DNA of 56,697 nt, from the NCBI GenBank assembly GCA_031411235.1, contig JANOAR010000158.1, positions 1 to 56,697 of the forward strand, written 5' to 3'. Source of the DNA: JANOAR01 sp031411235. Its GTDB lineage: Bacteria; Verrucomicrobiota; Verrucomicrobiia; Verrucomicrobiales; Verrucomicrobiaceae. The position numbers and the translations under genes are program-made. Positions 51,601 through 56,697 of this stretch are shown here, one piece after another. Numbering within the stretch: position 1 is the first letter of the stretch; every line of letters starts with the position of its first letter. The notes under the pieces were generated by a model. The model was not told the DNA's origin. It made no database searches and saw nothing but the letters and a program-made list of their open reading frames with translations.

Positions 51601-52498
51601 CATCAGCGCCTTTGAGCAGAAATTCACTGACGCCGATCTTGAGCGTGAACGCTTCCTTGACCGCATCGAAGCGGGCGATGACAGTGAGGCAGGCGTGGTC
51701 AAAGAAGTCCGCGTCTTCGTCGCCAGCAAGCGCAAGCTTTCCGTCGGTGATAAGATGGCTGGTCGTCACGGTAATAAAGGCGTCGTCGCCATCATTGTTC
51801 CGGAAGAAGATATGCCTTTCCTCGAAAACGGAACGCCTGTCGATATTTGCTTGAACCCCCTTGGCGTGCCATCTCGCATGAACGTCGGTCAGGTTCTAGA
51901 AACCCATCTCGGTATTGCTGCCAAAGCTCTCGGGATGCGTATCGCTACACCTGTGTTTGATGGTATCTCGGAAGCCAAGATCATGGATTATATCAAGGAG
52001 GCCAAGAAGGTTCCTGGTTATGAATGGATGGGTCTCAATGGCAAATCCAAACTCTATGATGGACGCACCGGTGATTCATACACCCAGGAAGTCGTTGTCG
52101 GCTACATCTACATGTTGAAGCTGAACCACTTGGTGGCTGACAAGATTCACGCCCGTGCCGTCGGTCCATACTCGCTTGTGACTCAGCAGCCGCTGGGTGG
52201 CAAGGCCCAGTATGGTGGCCAGCGCTTCGGCGAAATGGAAGTCTGGGCGCTCGAAGCTTACGGCGCAGCTTATACGTTGCAGGAACTCCTCACCGTTAAG
52301 TCTGATGACGTGCAAGGTCGTACTCGCATCTACGAATCCATCGTCAAGGGCGACAACTCGCTTGAAGCTGGCACACCCGAATCCTTCAACGTTCTCATCA
52401 AGGAAATGCAGAGTCTTTGCCTCGATATTCGTGTCACCAGCAAGACGTCCGAAAACTCCGATGCCGCGAAGATTGAGCAATTCTCCGCGAGCGCCTAA
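48647..52498 (+). CDS. rpoB: RNA polymerase beta subunit
   Basis: A 1283-residue RpoB beginning [31 protein letters not shown]. The rifampicin pocket reads [30 protein letters not shown]. Residues matching E. coli Asp516, His526 and Ser531 are Asp450, His460 and Ser465, all sensitive-type, with Ile and Ala at the positions of N518 and S522. [19 protein letters not shown], the GHNKGVVA-like [26 protein letters not shown] segment and C-terminal [28 protein letters not shown] are all in place. A charged coiled insertion ([26 protein letters not shown]) lies near residue 900. rpoC follows after 48 bases. Confidence 0.98.
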   Translation: [1283 protein letters not shown]

Positions 52499-52546
52499 TT
52501 CACCCTCCGAACTAATAGCCCACAACCCCACTGGATCCCCATCACC

Positions 52547-56697
<4,151 letters not shown>

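Overview
The window reads as a chromosomal segment of a high-GC, Gram-negative-type bacterium of the Verrucomicrobiota, probably order Verrucomicrobiales. The pointers are a PTPDL-like secreted protein (13647-15065), an LL-diaminopimelate aminotransferase (DapL), a very large secreted subtilase with immunoglobulin-like modules, a Rho factor with a long disordered N-terminus, a fused Bat operon, and several palindromic interspersed repeats between housekeeping genes. The assignment rests on recognising families and was not checked by a search.

Layout. 1-8.5 kb: end of dapL, a small membrane protein, a Tat-exported amidohydrolase, two small secreted or lipoprotein-like hypotheticals, a NdpA/YejK-like nucleoid protein and the giant S8 protease. 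8.7-13.5 kb: a tightly coupled four-gene operon hisD - APH-like phosphotransferase - HAD phosphatase - hisC. 13.6-22.9 kb, minus strand: a Bat (aerotolerance) operon in the order DUF58 protein, membrane protein, BatA, BatB-BatC fusion, BatD-BatE fusion, with the PTPDL-like protein downstream. The membrane-protein gene carries an in-frame 174-bp palindromic insertion. 23.2-26.1 kb: a secreted sugar dehydrogenase-like beta-propeller and a second secreted propeller-like protein. 26.6-31.6 kb: yebC, rho, a VF530-type protein and aspS. 31.8-34.7 kb: a caspase-FGE fusion flanked on both sides by Uma2-type nucleases. 35-40.5 kb, minus strand: aminopeptidase P, an RluA-family pseudouridine synthase, ligA and an LptA/OstA-like protein. 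40.7-43.3 kb: a NarX/NarL-type two-component pair.

43.5-56.7 kb is the conserved transcription/translation cluster tRNA-Thr, tuf, tRNA-Trp, secE, nusG, rplK, rplA, rplJ, rplL, rpoB, rpoC, with rpoC running off the window. Its codon use is more mixed than that of the flanking GC-rich genes. The rplJ-rplL and rplL-rpoB gaps are long and strongly structured, and the second ends in an intrinsic-terminator-like hairpin just before rpoB.

The most interesting observations are the hisD-kinase-HAD-hisC operon, the Uma2/caspase-FGE/Uma2 island with a codon-use break inside the fusion gene, the in-frame palindromic insertion in the Bat operon, and the folded RNA ahead of rpoB. At least six different inverted-repeat elements lie between 21 and 37.5 kb; none were seen inside the ribosomal/RNA polymerase cluster.
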